From JBCCAG01 sp050330955 (GTDB lineage: Bacteria; Cyanobacteriota; Cyanobacteriia; CAKZMO01), in the NCBI GenBank assembly GCA_050330955.1, contig JBHJHJ010000190.1, positions 1 to 48,527 on the forward strand: a DNA stretch of 48,527 nt. The letters run 5' to 3'. Below, in pieces: positions 24,258 to 33,142 of the stretch. The translations under genes were made by a program, and so were the position numbers. Each line of letters opens with the position of its first letter. The first letter of the stretch is position 1. The notes under the pieces were generated by a model. The model was not told the origin of the DNA. It searched no databases and was given only the letters and a program-made list of their open reading frames with translations.

Positions 24258-25172
24258 ATGGAGCAGTCCGAATTTCAAACGCTTACCGCTAGCGACATTG
24301 GCCTAGAAGCTGACCTCGGCGTTCTGGAGCGCTACAAAGAAATTCAAGCTTCAGTGGCGCCCTACGCGCCAGCGGTGCCCTACGACCGCGAAATGTCTCA
24401 AATCCTGATTCAGTGCTCGCGACTCGCCACTGAGCAGTATCTGCGGGGAGAAGCCGAGCCAGACTACGACGGCTCGATTCAGCCCCTAATATCCTACTCA
24501 GACGGCCTCAACCCTTTCACGCAGACGGCTTCTCTGGTTCTACAGCAGTCGGCAGCGGCCCTGAGCTTTACGCGGTCCAAGGAGTCATCGCGCGCCTACT
24601 TCTTCGGGTTCGCCCTCACCTCGCCCAAAGTCAATCTCTTGATCTACCGGGGCACGCAAGAGCGTAGCGAATGGGTGTTAAATATGGTCACCGCGCAGCA
24701 GGCCTATCTGGAGTCAGAGCCTAAGTACGGCAAGATTCACAGCGGCTTTGCCCGAATCTATGCGCCTTTGGTTGAACAGTCCCGCCAAATTATCGAATCG
24801 CTTGACCCAGCTCTACCCTGTTACATTGCCGGACACAGCTTGGGGGCGGCGCTGGCGCCGCTGGCGGCTATGGATATTTCGCTTAACACTTCGTATCCCC
24901 GCGAAAATTTGCACGTGTATGCTTTCGGGGGGCCCCGCATCGGTGACCCTGCGTTTGCGATCGCCTACCACCAGCAGATTCCCAACAGCTACCGTGTGGC
25001 GAATATGGCGGACGTGCTCACCATTTTGCCGCCGACGCAGTTTAGGGGGGCGGAGTTTGTGCCCGTGGGTCAGGAGTGGCGGTTTGCGACGCAGCTTGGC
25101 GATACCCTGCCGAATCACGTGGTTGAGACGTATCGGGAGGCGATCGAGAATCAGCGTGAGGTTCAGGTTTAG
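24258..25172 (+). CDS. Class 3 lipase family protein
   Basis: 304 residues from ATG 24258; a TTG seven codons earlier is less likely. The alpha/beta-hydrolase core of the class 3 (fungal-type) lipases is clear: VNLLIYRGTQERSEWVLN, HSGFARIYAPL and the nucleophile elbow AGHSLGAALA with Ser194. The other triad members are plausibly Asp252 (VANMADVLTILPP) and His287 (PNHVVETY). YAFGGPRIGDPAF is a further family signature. There is no signal peptide, so it probably acts inside the cell on glycerolipids, possibly galactolipids of thylakoids; the substrate is inference. It stands 73 bp after the photolyase gene in the same direction and is followed by repeat-rich noncoding DNA. Confidence 0.9.
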   Translation: MEQSEFQTLTASDIGLEADLGVLERYKEIQASVAPYAPAVPYDREMSQILIQCSRLATEQYLRGEAEPDYDGSIQPLISYSDGLNPFTQTASLVLQQSAAALSFTRSKESSRAYFFGFALTSPKVNLLIYRGTQERSEWVLNMVTAQQAYLESEPKYGKIHSGFARIYAPLVEQSRQIIESLDPALPCYIAGHSLGAALAPLAAMDISLNTSYPRENLHVYAFGGPRIGDPAFAIAYHQQIPNSYRVANMADVLTILPPTQFRGAEFVPVGQEWRFATQLGDTLPNHVVETYREAIENQREVQV

Positions 25173-25250
25173 GCTATCCCCGCCTGGAAGTGCGACCAAT
25201 CATTGAGCCTGTGCTGTCGTGCTTTGCTACGGCTAAAGACTGGAGTGGTT

Positions 25251-25418
25251 GTAGGTTGGCGTTGAACGCAGTGAAACCCAACGCCAGCGATCGCCTTGTT
25301 GGGCGTCCTGACGCCAACCGCAGCATACAAGTTTGCTGATTGCAGTTTGGCGTTGAACGCAGTGAAACCCAACGCCAGCGATCGCCTTGCCGAGCGTCCT
25401 GACGCCACCCGCCTACAG
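25251..25418. repeat. Two copies of a roughly 70 bp intergenic repeat with internal inverted repeats and HIP1
   Basis: The gap between the lipase gene and the TIR-STAND gene (25173-25562) contains two near-identical units 91 bp apart, with shared cores starting at 25256 and 25347. Each has TTGGCGTT and the complementary CAACGCCA 15 bases later, then GCGATCGCCTTG and a GCGTCCTGACGCCA tail, another inverted repeat. Related CGTTGAACGCAGTGAAACCC-type repeats are common in cyanobacterial genomes. No ORF in this gap is convincing. Confidence 0.8.
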
Positions 25419-25562
25419 TTTGGATCTGACGCTCCGGTAATTTGACAGGAACAGGACCTACGCAAAACAATGACCAAAACGCTCCAGCTAGCTACATGCG
25501 GATGATTTCCGTAAGTCCTAAGGAAGATGCTCCCGCAGACCCACCGCTCTAGCAGATTAAAA

Positions 25563-27971
25563 TTAGCCCTCACACTCTTTCAGCGTTGCCTGGGCTCCAG
25601 CAAGGTTGGGTGAGCCAAGCCGAGTCAAAATGTCCACAGCCCGACGGGCGTAGGGCATCGCCTCAGCAGCCCGGCCCTGACGCACCAGAGCTTTGGCAAG
25701 GGAGCCGCAATCTAAAGCAATCAACTCCTGGCGACCCAGCTTTTCCGACAGGGGCAGCGCCTCGCGGGCCAGGGCCTCGGCCCCCGGCCAGTCTTCCCGG
25801 TCCAGGGCCAGGCTAGCCAGATTGCCGGTATAGGTGGCCATCCCCTCGGTGTAGCTAACCGCACGGGCCACCCGCAGCGCTTCGCGGTAGTCCCGCTCCG
25901 CCGCTGCGAAATCACCGGAGGGCTGCTCAACATCGGCTAGGTCATTCAGAGCGATCGCCACATCCTCGCTCTCAGCGCTCAAACTGCGATGTAGGTCCAG
26001 CGCCTCGCGATAGGCGGCGATCGCGGCGGGATAATCCTGTTTTAACTTCTGCCCAATGCCGCGAAGGCGGATAGCGGTGGCGCGCTCCCGGGTACCCGCC
26101 TTCGCCACCTGCCAGTGGGCCGCTGCCCGATCGGCACAGTCTAATACTGCGTCCGCCTGCTCGCGCAGATGGTAAACCCATCCCACTCGATAGGCCCCCC
26201 AGCCCGCGTTGTACAAATCGCCCGCCGCGATCGCTTTCGCTTCCGCTTGCTGACAAAGAGAAAGCTGCTCGTCCCAGCGGCCCGTGAAGTTGAGAAAGTT
26301 GTCGAGCGCATCGCACACCGTCTGCAGGCGGTCGTTAGGCCCAGCAATGAAAAGCGGGATGGCGGGAGACACCGTGGGCCAGGCGGCGTCGAGCACGGAG
26401 AAGCGATCGTAGTTCTGATACCCGTTCTCGACGATGAGGGCATAGGCATATTCCTCCAAACGACTCCCCGTCTCCGCCACCACCCCTGGCCGCTGCTCCC
26501 GCAGAAAGTCAGCCACCATAGGCACCAGGGCAAAGTGGCGCTCCTACAGGTCCGGCACCACCAGAGCCCGGCTGGCCAAATCGCTGAGGGCGCCCTGGGC
26601 AGCGGCGTCATTGAGGTTAGCCAGCTCAGCAATGAAGCGGGTCGCCATTGGCTGGGTGAAGTGGGTGAGAGCAGCGAGAACCTTGGTTTCGCTATCGCTA
26701 AAGGTATCCAGCAGGTCGCCAAAGATAAACTCCAGCGGGTTGTTTCCCGCAGGGGCGCTGCGCAAAAAGGCGAGGGCCGCCTCAATTGTTTTGCAGCGCC
26801 CCAGGCCAAGCTGCCCCACCACCCAGCGCATCAGCAGCGGGTTGCCCCCCGTTTCTTCATACAGGGCGCGGCGCTCTGGCTCGGTGGTGCTGGCTAGCCG
26901 GGGGTTGTTTTGGGCTAGCTCATTCAGCAGGGCTAGGGCGGCATCGGGGCCGAGCTTATCCAGACGCACGACGCTGGCGCTGGCGTCGGCCCGGCGTCGG
27001 CTGGTGACGATGGCGCTGCAGCCCCGGGGGAGGCGGTTCAAAAAGGCGAACAGCCGATCGCGATCGCCCTTAGGCAAAGTCTCTAGGTTATCCAACACCA
27101 GCAGCACGTCGGCGCCCCGCAGCGCCCGCAGCACCCCCTCCGAGCGCTCGTCCTCCCGAGATTTCGCTATGTCCGGCTGCTCCAGCTCCCGGGCGATGGC
27201 GTTGAGCATCTCCAGATAGCTGGGCAGCACAAAGTCCCCTAGGGCCCGCTGCCCATCGGCGGTGAGTTCCCGCTCTTTAGACGAGAGGAAGATGATGCGC
27301 TGGAAGCGGCCCGCGGGCACCAGCTCGGCGGCGCGGACGGCTAGGGCCGTTTTGCCGATGCCGCCGGGGCCGTCAATCAGCGCTCCCCAGCCCCGCGCGT
27401 CGGGGTCGAGGGCTTCAGCGATGGTCGCCAGCTCCGCCTCCCGCCCAAAGAAGGCCCGCGATCGCGGCAGGTTGTTGGGGATGTTGGCGCGCCCCAGGGC
27501 GCCAGAAGCTGCGCCGGAGTCTGAGGTGTAGTGGGTCTTGGGCTTACCCTCGTTGAGGGCTAGCCGCTCAAGGATGAGGGTAGCCGCTTGGGCCGGCGTT
27601 TTTCGGTCCAGCTCGATGAAGCCAGCGGCGGGACTGAGGCCATCCGCGATCGCGTAGTCGAACCGACAGGGCATGACGCGCTGGCGATCGGCTTTGGTAA
27701 GCAAGCCGTAGATGTGCAGCCACTCCCACCCCGTCCAGCGCTTTTGGTCATAGTTGGAGCAGAGCACCGGCACAATCAGGTCTGACTGCTCCCCGTAGAG
27801 CATCGGCAAATAGATACCGAGGTCATCACGGGCAAACTCCGCTTCGTGATACTTGTCGTAGAGAATCTTCTCTTCGCCAAATGTCTCGGCGAGGATGGCG
27901 GCGACCTTTTCAACAAAGTCTCGCGTTTCCCCCGCAAAGGAAAAGGCGATGCGAAACCGCTTGTTGCTCAT
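25563..27971 (-). pseudogene. TIR-NB-ARC-TPR (STAND) protein interrupted by one in-frame TAG
   Basis: One frame runs 803 codons from ATG 27971 to 25563, broken only by TAG at codon 476 (26546-26544). The first 475 residues contain a TIR-like domain (about 1-110; Glu83 in RWTGWEW is where the TIR NADase glutamate is expected), then NB-ARC with FFGREAEL (175-182), Walker A GPGGIGKT (201-208), Walker B VLLVLDN (289-295) and IVTSRRR. After the stop the frame continues ERHFALVPMVADFLRE and at least five TPR repeats (AIAAYREALDLHRSL and similar). The full architecture is that of bacterial NLR-like sensors: TPRs detect a trigger, NB-ARC oligomerises, TIR cleaves NAD. As written, the protein lacks its sensor. 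GAG to TAG would explain the break. Confidence 0.85.
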
Positions 27972-28374
27972 AGGGTCACCTCCCGCCGTTGGCTTGCCGT
28001 GTTCAGAACTTCGTCTTCCAAGCTCAAGCCCTCATCGTCCGAGGCTTGGGCCTGGGGATACGGGCTTGAGAGCCCCGCTGTTTAAGCTTAAACCCTAACG
28101 ATTTGAGGTGCCGAACCTCACAGGTCAAGCTGGGAGCTGCAGCGCTGGCTCTCAAAGCCCCGGCACCTCGGGTTCAGTGCCTGACGCTCGGAGCAGAATG
28201 CCTCATCAACGGGGGATCCAAACGCGAGTAGTCGACTGCGAGGGTTCAACCGTGAGGGTTTAACCGCGATCGCCCATGGGCAACGGTGTATGGGCAACGG
28301 TGTCGTCTTCATCGCGCCCGGATTGTAGAATAGTCACTAGGTCCGCACTTAACAGATTCGGGATTCTACTTAAC
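27972..28374. other. Noncoding region upstream of the TIR-STAND gene with several inverted repeats
   Basis: This gap separates the divergent TIR-STAND and TAXI genes. It holds a 9 bp inverted repeat CTCAAGCCC/GGGCTTGAG (28023-28031 and 28062-28070), the perfect palindrome TTTAAGCTTAAA (28081-28092), a small hairpin TTGAGGT-GCCGA-ACCTCA (28103-28120) and a 14 bp tandem duplication (28276-28303). Both promoters must lie here; no boxes are clear. I see no tRNA or ORF. Confidence 0.55.
28276..28303 (+). repeat. 14 bp perfect tandem duplication
   Basis: ATGGGCAACGGTGT occurs twice in direct contact (28276-28289 and 28290-28303), just after a HIP1 site (GCGATCGC). It lies about 70 bp ahead of the TAXI gene start. 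The exact repetition suggests a recent slippage event. Confidence 0.9.
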
Positions 28375-29997
28375 ATGGCGTTACTCCGGCAGATGCTACC
28401 GCCACCTTGGTCAGCCGGCATTACGCTTGCCATCCTAAATCTTGTTCTGCCTGGATGTACCTCCCTCCCCGAAACGTTTCAGCTTTCCACCGGCTCTCCC
28501 ACGGGCTACTACTACCGCCTGGGGCAAGAAATTGAAGCCTCTGTCGAAGACACTGTAAACCTCAACGTTGACGTTCAGGAGTCCCAGGGGTCGCTGGATA
28601 ACCTACAGCAGCTCCTTGCAGGCGACATCGATATGGCGTTGGTTCAGCTCGATGTGGCCGAGGAAAAGATGAAAGCGGGAGACGTCAAGGCGATCGCCAT
28701 TCTCGCCCAAGAGCACATTCATCTCATTGGCCGCCAGCCGGCTGCCCCAGCCAACTCCCCAGCCACCGCCTCAGCCAACTCCCCAGATGCTGCCCCAGCC
28801 GCCGCCCCAGCCACGCTGTTGGACTTAGGCGGTGAAACCCTAGCGATCGGTGCCCCTGGTAGCGGCATTCGCTTTACTGCCGAGCAACTGCTGCAGGCCG
28901 CTCGCCTGGGGGGTCCTAATGCCATTCAAACCAGCGATGCCGGCTTCAGCGACGCGCTGGATTTATTGAGTCAGGGGCGGGTCGATGCGGCATTTTACGT
29001 GGGGCGGCTGGGGGCCAACGCACGGCTGAGAGAAGCTTTTGCGTCCGATCCATCCCTGCAGCTGTTGTCCATTTCCCCTGGCCTGGTCAACTTCCTCGCG
29101 ATTCAAAATCCTGGGGTTTACCAGGCCGCGACGATTCCCGAAGGAATTTATGGCGTTTCCCCCAATATCCCAAATCAGGCATTGACCACCCTAACGACGC
29201 CAACGGTGCTGGTCACTCGCCCTGATACCAGCCCCAAGGCCGTTCGCTTAATTACCTGGTCGATTGTGGCCACCGCTCGCCGCTATGCGGCCTTTTATCC
29301 AGAACTGCAGGCCGGCGATCCAAATAGGGTGCTCCGCCAGGGGCTATTTTTTGTTCATCCTGGCGCGATTAATGTGTATGAATACGGCGATCCGCGTCAG
29401 GCGTGGGTCCGCTACTGGGAAAACAACAGTGACCTGCAGGCCGGAATTTTTATTTTGCTGGGCACGAGCGTCGCCGGCATGGTTTTGCAGTATTGGCGCA
29501 AGCAGCGCTCCAAACATTTGGTTGGCCGGATCTACCGGCGTATTCTGGAGGTCAACGAGCTGTTGACCGAATCCCCCCAGGCGGCACTGCGCGAAATCGA
29601 GGAACTCAGTCAGGATAATCGCCTGCAGCTCATTGTGGGCAAGCTCCCTGAGGAAGTCTACGCCCAAGTCCAACAAAAAACTCAGTCCTTTAGCGACCAG
29701 TGCCGCTCGGTGATTGCTCAGCAGCGCAGGGAGAAAATTCTCAATACCCTGCTGCTGCTGGACGACTGGCAAGCGACGCTGCAAAGCGATCCTGAAGCTG
29801 CTCTAAGCAAGCTGGGGCAGATCAAGCAGCAGTACCGCGATATGCTGCTGGCCAATGAGGTCGATATCCAGGCCTACATGGAGCTGACGGAGCTGACGCT
29901 GATTTCGGTGATGACCCTGGCACCAGAGCAGAGGCGATCGGCAGAGATGACGCCAGCGCTGTCTTCGTCGCATTCAGGCTTGCCCTCTGCAAAGTAG
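28375..29997 (+). CDS. TAXI family solute-binding lipoprotein with C-terminal membrane helix and cytoplasmic domain
   Basis: 540 residues; ATG 28375 is chosen because it gives a lipoprotein signal peptide with lipobox VLPGC (Cys28). An in-frame ATG at 28276 lies inside the tandem duplication. LSTGSPTGYYYRLGQEIE (about 35-52) is the TAXI-TRAP signature, and the periplasmic lobe runs to about 350. A Pro/Ala/Ser/Asn-rich insert (about 122-146) interrupts it between IHLIGRQ and LLDLGGETLAIG. A membrane helix (AGIFILLGTSVAGMVLQYW, about 360-378) is followed by a helical cytoplasmic part of 160 residues with EVNELLTESPQAALREIEEL. No TRAP permease is nearby, so signalling or an orphan role is possible. 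The ligand is unknown. Confidence 0.82.
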   Translation: MALLRQMLPPPWSAGITLAILNLVLPGCTSLPETFQLSTGSPTGYYYRLGQEIEASVEDTVNLNVDVQESQGSLDNLQQLLAGDIDMALVQLDVAEEKMKAGDVKAIAILAQEHIHLIGRQPAAPANSPATASANSPDAAPAAAPATLLDLGGETLAIGAPGSGIRFTAEQLLQAARLGGPNAIQTSDAGFSDALDLLSQGRVDAAFYVGRLGANARLREAFASDPSLQLLSISPGLVNFLAIQNPGVYQAATIPEGIYGVSPNIPNQALTTLTTPTVLVTRPDTSPKAVRLITWSIVATARRYAAFYPELQAGDPNRVLRQGLFFVHPGAINVYEYGDPRQAWVRYWENNSDLQAGIFILLGTSVAGMVLQYWRKQRSKHLVGRIYRRILEVNELLTESPQAALREIEELSQDNRLQLIVGKLPEEVYAQVQQKTQSFSDQCRSVIAQQRREKILNTLLLLDDWQATLQSDPEAALSKLGQIKQQYRDMLLANEVDIQAYMELTELTLISVMTLAPEQRRSAEMTPALSSSHSGLPSAK

Positions 29998-30036
29998 AGT
30001 AAGGGTAAGTGGCTAAGTTTCAACCCTCCTGCGCCC

Positions 30037-30309
30037 ATGTCTCCAGAAATCACCGACTTCGTCAAAGCCTACGTCGCCGCCGTCCATAAGCGCTTCGATG
30101 AGGCTGTCCTGCTTAACAAAGCCGCCGTCACCGAAGGCGATCGCGCCTTCTTTGACGGAGCCTTTTTCTGCTACCAAGACACGATGAAAATTCTCAAGGC
30201 CGAGCTTGAGGCCAAAGGATACTCGACCGATGAACTAGGCGCTATTATCCCGGAAGCCCCTCAATCCGTTTCCGTCGTGGTGTCCTCCCAGCCAGACGAA
30301 ATTCTCTAG
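30037..30309 (+). CDS. Small hypothetical protein
   Basis: 90 residues from ATG 30037. It is a soluble, mainly helical protein (ITDFVKAYVAAVHKRFDEAVLLNKAAVTEGD, then FFDGAFFCYQDTMKILKAELEAKGY) with a flexible tail rich in Ser/Val. I do not recognise a named family. Codon use and composition look like the neighbours, it lies between two same-direction genes (TAXI and grxC) with small gaps, and a HIP1 site is embedded in frame, all of which favour a real gene. A single cysteine and several aromatics (FFDGAFFCYQ) form the most distinctive block. Function is unknown. Confidence 0.65.
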   Translation: MSPEITDFVKAYVAAVHKRFDEAVLLNKAAVTEGDRAFFDGAFFCYQDTMKILKAELEAKGYSTDELGAIIPEAPQSVSVVVSSQPDEIL

Positions 30310-30412
30310 CGCCTGGACTCAAACCAACGCAACAAGTTACTCTGCGCGGCAGATGCCCGCGGGAAGCGATCGCGCTAGCTTTGAAGCCAGGTTCGTTAAT
30401 TTTGGGGGCGAC

Positions 30413-30718
30413 ATGCTAGAAACCATTCGAGAATGGCTCGGGGGCGGCACTGCAGACAACAGCGCCACCGTTGAAATTTACACCTGGCAAACCTGTCCCT
30501 ACTGCATCCGTGCCAAGCTCTTGCTGTGGTGGAAGGGGCAACAGTACACCGAATATAAGATTGATGGCGACGAGGCGGCGCGCTCTCAGATGGCGGCGCG
30601 GTCTAACGGTCGCCGCTCGGTGCCACAAATTTTTGTTGACGGCGCGCACATTGGCGGCTGCGATGACCTCTACGCCCTCGATCGCCAGGGGCGGCTTGAC
30701 CCGATGCTGTCAGCCTAG
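30413..30718 (+). CDS. grxC: Glutaredoxin 3
   Basis: 101 residues; ATG 30413, preceded by GGGGGCG, is chosen over an in-frame ATG at 30353. The active site is TCPYC (Cys28 and Cys31), a dithiol class I motif. RRSVPQIFVDGAHIGGCDDLYAL carries the cis-Pro (SVPQIF) and the glutathione-binding GGCDD. The enzyme reduces disulfides and glutathionylated proteins at the expense of glutathione. An N-terminal extension of about 18 residues precedes the fold. It belongs to a plus-strand group with tadA 29 bp downstream. Confidence 0.95.
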   Translation: MLETIREWLGGGTADNSATVEIYTWQTCPYCIRAKLLLWWKGQQYTEYKIDGDEAARSQMAARSNGRRSVPQIFVDGAHIGGCDDLYALDRQGRLDPMLSA

Positions 30719-30747
30719 GGGGCAGCGCTACCGCCTCGCCAGATCCC

Positions 30748-31272
30748 ATGCCAACTTCGATTCCGCCACCGCAGCTCGACCATCCTGAATACCGGCGGCA
30801 CCACCACTGGATGAGCCGGGCGATCGCCCTCGCAGACGAAGCCGGGGCCGCGGGGGAGATTCCGGTTGGGGCCGTTGTGGTCGACGCTGAGAACCGCCTG
30901 CTGGCAGAGGGGCAAAATTATCGCGAGCGGGAGCACGATCCAACGGCCCACGCCGAAGTTGTGGCCCTCCGCGCGGCGGGACGAGCGCGGCAAAGCTGGC
31001 GGCTGACGAACTGCACACTTTATGTCACCCTGGAACCCTGCCCAATGTGCGCTGGGTCTATTATCTTGTCCCGAATTGGAACCCTAGTTTACGGGGCCGA
31101 TGATGTTAAAACGGGGGCAGTGCGCACGGCGATGAACCTGTTCGATGGTCCCTGCTCCAACCACAGTCCCCGAGTCATTGGGGGCATTTTAGAGATGCCC
31201 TGTCGTCAACAGCTTCAGGCCTGGTTCGCGGCCCGCCGACTTGAGCGCGACACCGGAGATGCGCTAGGCTGA
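30748..31272 (+). CDS. tadA: tRNA adenosine(34) deaminase
   Basis: 174 residues from ATG 30748. The zinc site of the cytidine-deaminase fold is complete: His68 and the catalytic Glu70 in TAHAEVVALR, and Cys98/Cys101 in LEPCPMCAGS. GAVVVDAENRLLAEGQNYRERE before it, and YGADDVKTGAVRTAMNLF after it, are typical of TadA. The enzyme converts A34 to inosine in tRNA-Arg(ACG), which lets one tRNA read three arginine codons; it is essential in most bacteria. The C-terminus (RQQLQAWFAARR) also matches. It has a tandem position behind grxC without overlap. Confidence 0.95.
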   Translation: MPTSIPPPQLDHPEYRRHHHWMSRAIALADEAGAAGEIPVGAVVVDAENRLLAEGQNYREREHDPTAHAEVVALRAAGRARQSWRLTNCTLYVTLEPCPMCAGSIILSRIGTLVYGADDVKTGAVRTAMNLFDGPCSNHSPRVIGGILEMPCRQQLQAWFAARRLERDTGDALG

Positions 31273-31417
31273 AGCGCCAGCAAAGCCCAGCTGCAAATGA
31301 GTCAATTCTGAGACGGCCCTTAAACTGGCCTGAGCGCTGCTGAAACCCGCCGATATCTTTTCTACTTTAGAAATGCAGTTAATCCGGCCTAGCTCCCCTG
31401 CGCTAACCTCATCAACC

Positions 31418-32155
31418 ATGCCTAAGTTCGCTTCCCAAAAATCTGCAGAGATCCGCTCGCGCATTTCGCCCTGGCTTGTCTCTGTGGTCTATCCCCTAGG
31501 GTGCAACGTGCTGCTGCCCGCCTACTTTGGACGGATCACCATATCAGGTCAAGAGCACCTGCCCCACAAGGGTCCAGTGATTTTAGCGCCGACCCATCGG
31601 TCTCGGTGGGACGCGCTCCTCGTACCCTACGCCGCGGGTCGCTACGTCACGGGTCGAGATTTGCGATTTATGGTGACGGCGGATGAGATGCAGGGGATTC
31701 AAGGCTGGTTTATCCGCCGCTTGGGTGGTTTTCCCATCAATACCCGTCAGCCGGGGATTGCCAGCCTCCGCTACGGCGTTGAAGTGCTGGAGAACAAAGA
31801 GATGATGGTTATTTTCCCAGAGGGTGGAATTTTCCGCGATCGCGATTCCCACCCCCTCAAGCCGGGTCTGGCCCGTCTCGCGGTGCAAACAGAGCTTGCC
31901 CAACCCGGCATTGGCGTTCAGGTGGTGCCTATGTCGCTGTCCTACAGCGAGCTGATTCCGAGCTGGGGCTGTAATGTGGATATTCGCATCGGTGAGCCGT
32001 TGACGGTAAGCGACTACAGCAGCGGCAAGGAGACAGACGCCTGCGGCGCAAAGCAGATAGCGCGGCGACTGACCCAGGATTTGCAGAATGCTATCGGTCA
32101 GCTCTACGACGGCGCTCCGGATCCGGTCGCCACCCCGAGCCCGGCGCTCGATTGA
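31418..32155 (+). CDS. plsC: 1-acyl-sn-glycerol-3-phosphate acyltransferase family protein
   Basis: 245 residues from ATG 31418; ATG 31373 would add 15 residues and cannot be excluded. The acyltransferase motif I is HRSRWDA (His60, Asp65: HX4D). Motif II region is GFPINTRQPG, motif III is VIFPEGGIF, where most relatives have EGTR or EGTRS, and motif IV is VQVVPMSLSY. The enzyme should acylate lysophosphatidic acid at position 2 for membrane lipid synthesis. The Gly-Gly in motif III is a variation in the glycerol-phosphate binding loop, so a different acceptor is possible. There is one hydrophobic segment near the N-terminus (WLVSVVYPLGCNVLLPAYFG). menC starts 15 bp downstream. Confidence 0.85.
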   Translation: MPKFASQKSAEIRSRISPWLVSVVYPLGCNVLLPAYFGRITISGQEHLPHKGPVILAPTHRSRWDALLVPYAAGRYVTGRDLRFMVTADEMQGIQGWFIRRLGGFPINTRQPGIASLRYGVEVLENKEMMVIFPEGGIFRDRDSHPLKPGLARLAVQTELAQPGIGVQVVPMSLSYSELIPSWGCNVDIRIGEPLTVSDYSSGKETDACGAKQIARRLTQDLQNAIGQLYDGAPDPVATPSPALD

Positions 32156-32170
32156 CCGCTTCAGCCAACG

Positions 32171-33142
32171 GTGACCTACCGTTTCGCCTACCGATACTAT
32201 CGCCGCCCGTTCCGGCGATCGCTCCGGACCCGTCACGGCTGTTGGGACGCGCGGGAAGGGCTGCTGGTGCGGCTGTCCCAAGGCGGGAGGCACCACTACG
32301 GCGAAGTTGCCCCGCTGCCGTGGTTTGGCAGCGAGAGCCTTGCCCAGGCGATCGCGCTGTGTGAGGCTCTGCCGTCGGAGGTGTCTTTAGCCGATATCCG
32401 CGCTATTCCTGGCGCCTATCCCGCCTGTCAGTTTGGCCTAGAGTCCGCCTGGGAGCAGCTTTATACCGAAAAAGCGCCAAATTCTAAATCTGGCCTCATG
32501 AGTGCCTACCTGCTGCCCACCGGAGCAGATGCCCTCACCGCCTGGGCGGCGCCGTGGCAGCAGGGACACCGCACGTTTAAGTGGAAAATTGGGGTTGCGC
32601 CAGCGACGCAGGAATTAGACCTGTTTACCCAGCTCATAGCAGTCCTTCCCGCAGGAGCAGCGCTGCGGCTCGACGCCAATGGGGGGCTGACGGAGGAGAA
32701 CGCAATGATCTGGTTAGACTATTGCGATCGCTGGGTTAACCCATCGGCGGCTACCGTCGACTGCCTAGAGCAGCCCCTTCCCCCTGAGCGGTTTGCTCAA
32801 ATGCTGTGGCTGCAGCAGCGCTACAGCACTTCCCTTGCGCTAGATGAATCAGTGGCGACGGTGGCCCAGCTAGAGCAGTGCCTAGCGGCGGGGTGGCAGG
32901 GGGTGGTGGTGGTCAAAGCGGCGATCGCTGGGTTTCCGTCGCGGCTGCGTCAGGTGTGCCGCAAGCACCAGCCGGATGTCATCTGGTCGTCGGTGTTTGA
33001 AACCCCCGTGGCTAGGGCGTATATTTTTGATTATTTGATCGCAGCCCATCCATCGCAGCGCGCCCTTGGGTTCGGTGTCGATCACTGGTTTAATGAGGGT
33101 CTTGAGCAGGGTTGTGCCCACCAGATATGGTCTCGCCTCTAG
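32171..33142 (+). CDS. menC: o-Succinylbenzoate synthase
   Basis: 323 residues from GTG 32171. The enolase-superfamily residues are all there: Lys137 and Lys139 in FKWKIG, metal ligands Asp168 (LRLDANGG), Glu200 (CLEQPL) and Asp225 (LALDES), and Lys249 in VVVVKAAIAG. The N-terminal capping domain has HHYGEVAPLPWFGSE. The enzyme dehydrates SHCHC to o-succinylbenzoate in phylloquinone (vitamin K1) synthesis, the photosystem I cofactor. It follows plsC by 15 bp and overlaps menE by 16 bp, which indicates translational coupling. Confidence 0.94.
   Translation: MTYRFAYRYYRRPFRRSLRTRHGCWDAREGLLVRLSQGGRHHYGEVAPLPWFGSESLAQAIALCEALPSEVSLADIRAIPGAYPACQFGLESAWEQLYTEKAPNSKSGLMSAYLLPTGADALTAWAAPWQQGHRTFKWKIGVAPATQELDLFTQLIAVLPAGAALRLDANGGLTEENAMIWLDYCDRWVNPSAATVDCLEQPLPPERFAQMLWLQQRYSTSLALDESVATVAQLEQCLAAGWQGVVVVKAAIAGFPSRLRQVCRKHQPDVIWSSVFETPVARAYIFDYLIAAHPSQRALGFGVDHWFNEGLEQGCAHQIWSRL

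Noticed and set aside
25251..25418. CRISPR or tRNA-like structure in the two 91 bp-period repeats
   Set aside because: Only two copies, each with internal inverted repeats, and no tRNA acceptor or T-arm sequence.
26611..27219. 202-codon plus-strand frame inside the TIR-STAND gene
   Set aside because: Ser/Arg/Ala-rich antisense shadow of NB-ARC coding sequence; no family or start signal.
28230..28262. tRNA T-arm-like GGTTCAA sequences
   Set aside because: No cloverleaf can be built around them; they are part of a short GAGGGTT(C/T)AACCG direct repeat.
31583..32296. 237-codon minus-strand frame over plsC and menC
   Set aside because: It covers two well-supported plus-strand genes and has no recognisable domain.
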